From assembly GCF_000429185.2 (NCBI RefSeq), contig NZ_AUBJ02000001.1:2604001-2668000 (forward strand): a stretch of 64,000 nucleotides of DNA. The letters are read 5' to 3'. Positions 63,332 through 64,000 of the stretch are shown one piece after another; position 1 is the stretch's first letter, and each line of letters starts with the position of its first letter. Below the pieces are notes generated by a model, which saw nothing but the letters and a program-made list of their open reading frames with translations, made no database searches and had not been told where the DNA came from. Source of the DNA: Actinoalloteichus caeruleus DSM 43889 (lineage in GTDB: Bacteria; Actinomycetota; Actinomycetes; Mycobacteriales; Pseudonocardiaceae). A program made the position numbers and the translations under genes.

Positions 63332-63625
63332 GTCCTCATCGCCCCTAAGAGGGGTCACAACGCGAGCTCGGCCCACCGGTCAGCGTTGGCGGGTGACGTC
63401 CTCATCGCCCCTAAGAGGGGTCACAACCCCCGTCCACGTCGAGCAGGCGGGGCGCCGCCCACGGGTCCTCATCGCCCCTAAGAGGGGTCACAACCCTGGT
63501 ACTCCAACGAGGCTGCTGGCGAGGATTGGTCCTCATCGCCCCTAAGAGGGGTCACAACCGCTGGACGCCTGCACGCACGACGGCATCCCCGCCGGGTCCT
63601 CATCGCCCCTGAGAGGGGTCACGAC
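63332..63625 (+). CRISPR. CRISPR array 2 (5 repeats, 4 spacers)
   Basis: Repeats at 63332-63361, 63398-63427, 63465-63494, 63529-63558 and 63596-63625, with the same 30-base sequence as array 1; the last copy has two changes (CTGAG, ACGAC), marking the leader-distal end. Spacers are 36, 37, 34 and 37 bases. Transcription is rightward from the leader at 62992. I cannot identify targets by eye; no spacer matches another part of the window that I could see. Confidence 0.95.
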
Positions 63626-63644
63626 GTGCCTCGGCGTGGAGGCG

Positions 63645-63998
63645 TCACCACGGGGTACCGCCCAGGCTCGCTGGCCCGCTGTCGACGACGATCAGCTTGT
63701 CACCCAGGAAGCCGTCCACGTCTGGGCCCAGCCACGACTCGCCTGGTCGAGCACGGTGGAACCTGAAGGTTCCGTTCGTGCTGTTCGCTCCCACGATGCA
63801 GCGCACCGCGACGGGCTCGGGCAGCGCACGGACAAGCCGCACGACCTCCAGGGCGAAGCCCAACCCGTGCCGCGACATCCGCACCTGGTCCGCCTCGCTG
63901 ATCACCGGCTCGCCGTCCTCCAGGCATCCGACATCGACGGGAACCACGTCATCCAGGTGGATCTCGTTCGTCGCGCACTCCCATGCGGTCAGATCCTC
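63645..63998 (-). CDS. Hypothetical protein (C-terminal part)
   Basis: The frame is open to the right edge, so the start lies outside the window. The visible 117 residues read ...NEIHLDDVVPVDVGCLEDGE, HGLGFALEVVRLVRALPEPV and RFHRARPGESWLGPDVDGFL. It is mixed alpha/beta with no membrane part. I do not recognise the family. It ends 20 bases after the right CRISPR array, on the opposite strand. Confidence 0.65.
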   Translation of the reverse strand, partial: EDLTAWECATNEIHLDDVVPVDVGCLEDGEPVISEADQVRMSRHGLGFALEVVRLVRALPEPVAVRCIVGANSTNGTFRFHRARPGESWLGPDVDGFLGDKLIVVDSGPASLGGTPW

Positions 63999-64000
63999 GG

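Noticed and set aside
62895-63545. Open frame through the right leader into the CRISPR array
   Set aside because: It translates repeats and spacers; the matching frame in the left leader is broken differently. The DNA is conserved as a leader, not as a protein.
52625-63625. Looked for Cas1, Cas2, reverse transcriptase and CARF nucleases
   Set aside because: None of the frames in or beside the locus shows their motifs; adaptation must be supplied elsewhere.

Overview
The window is about 72% GC. Coding is dense, GTG starts are common, neighbouring genes often overlap by 4 bases (ATGA/GTGA), and several families are typical of actinomycetes: DUF397 with DUF5753-type XRE regulators, F420/PPOX and LLM flavin enzymes, a SAM-IV riboswitch, and IdeR/DmdR-type iron boxes. 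It comes from a high-GC actinomycete, perhaps a member of the Pseudonocardiales, but the genus cannot be fixed from this sequence alone.

Left part (1-12.3 kb): mostly housekeeping and accessory metabolism. There is a CDGSH iron-sulfur protein end, a frameshifted iron-containing redox enzyme, a zinc alcohol dehydrogenase, an acetyltransferase, a DHA2 drug exporter, a Tat pre-peptide overlapping a peptidoglycan amidase, an F420/PPOX protein, a bacterial nitric oxide synthase without a reductase, an NmrA-like protein, a split AbrB-type transporter pair and small orphan genes. From 12.6 to 17.0 kb, two convergent operons (FhuF-like reductase plus siderophore-binding lipoprotein; two FecCD permeases) are each preceded by an iron box. 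They look like one ferric-siderophore uptake regulon without its own ATPase.

18.5-27.2 kb: a SAM-IV riboswitch, a 34-codon leader peptide and a strong hairpin stand in tandem before a cluster. The cluster encodes a VOC protein, a NitT/TauT/Ssu-type ABC transporter, a quinone-oxidoreductase-like dehydrogenase, an acyl-CoA ligase and an alpha/beta hydrolase. This suggests uptake and use of an unidentified organosulfur compound. 27.4-32.8 kb holds a DUF397/XRE pair, a TetR regulator and a divergent MMPL exporter. 32.9-41.0 kb looks like a D-apionate/L-erythrulose catabolic locus: GntR, HpcH aldolase, MFS carrier, DhaK-DhaL kinase, RpiB-like and TIM-like isomerases, OiaC-like decarboxylase and ApnO-like oxidoisomerase. 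41.1-50.9 kb has a WYL regulator, a three-subunit molybdenum aldehyde oxidoreductase, an LLM flavin enzyme, an MFS/TetR pair, a biotin carboxylase remnant with tandem repeats, and an RluA-type pseudouridine synthase.

Right part (51.8-63.6 kb): a compact type III CRISPR-Cas locus resembling III-D, running leftwards: large RAMP, Cas10 (GGDD intact, no HD domain), Cas7, Csx10, double Cas7, small Csx19-like protein, Cas6. On each side lies a short CRISPR array with the same 30-base repeat and a nearly identical leader of about 320-340 bases, both in the same orientation. Between the cas operon and the right-hand array, a divergent gene encodes two probable membrane helices followed by a SAVED domain, the architecture of the CBASS effector Cap14. 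No CD-NTase, CARF effector, Cas1 or Cas2 is visible. The likely model is that the HD-less Cas10 makes a cyclic oligonucleotide that activates a membrane-acting SAVED effector. This is the most interesting system in the window.
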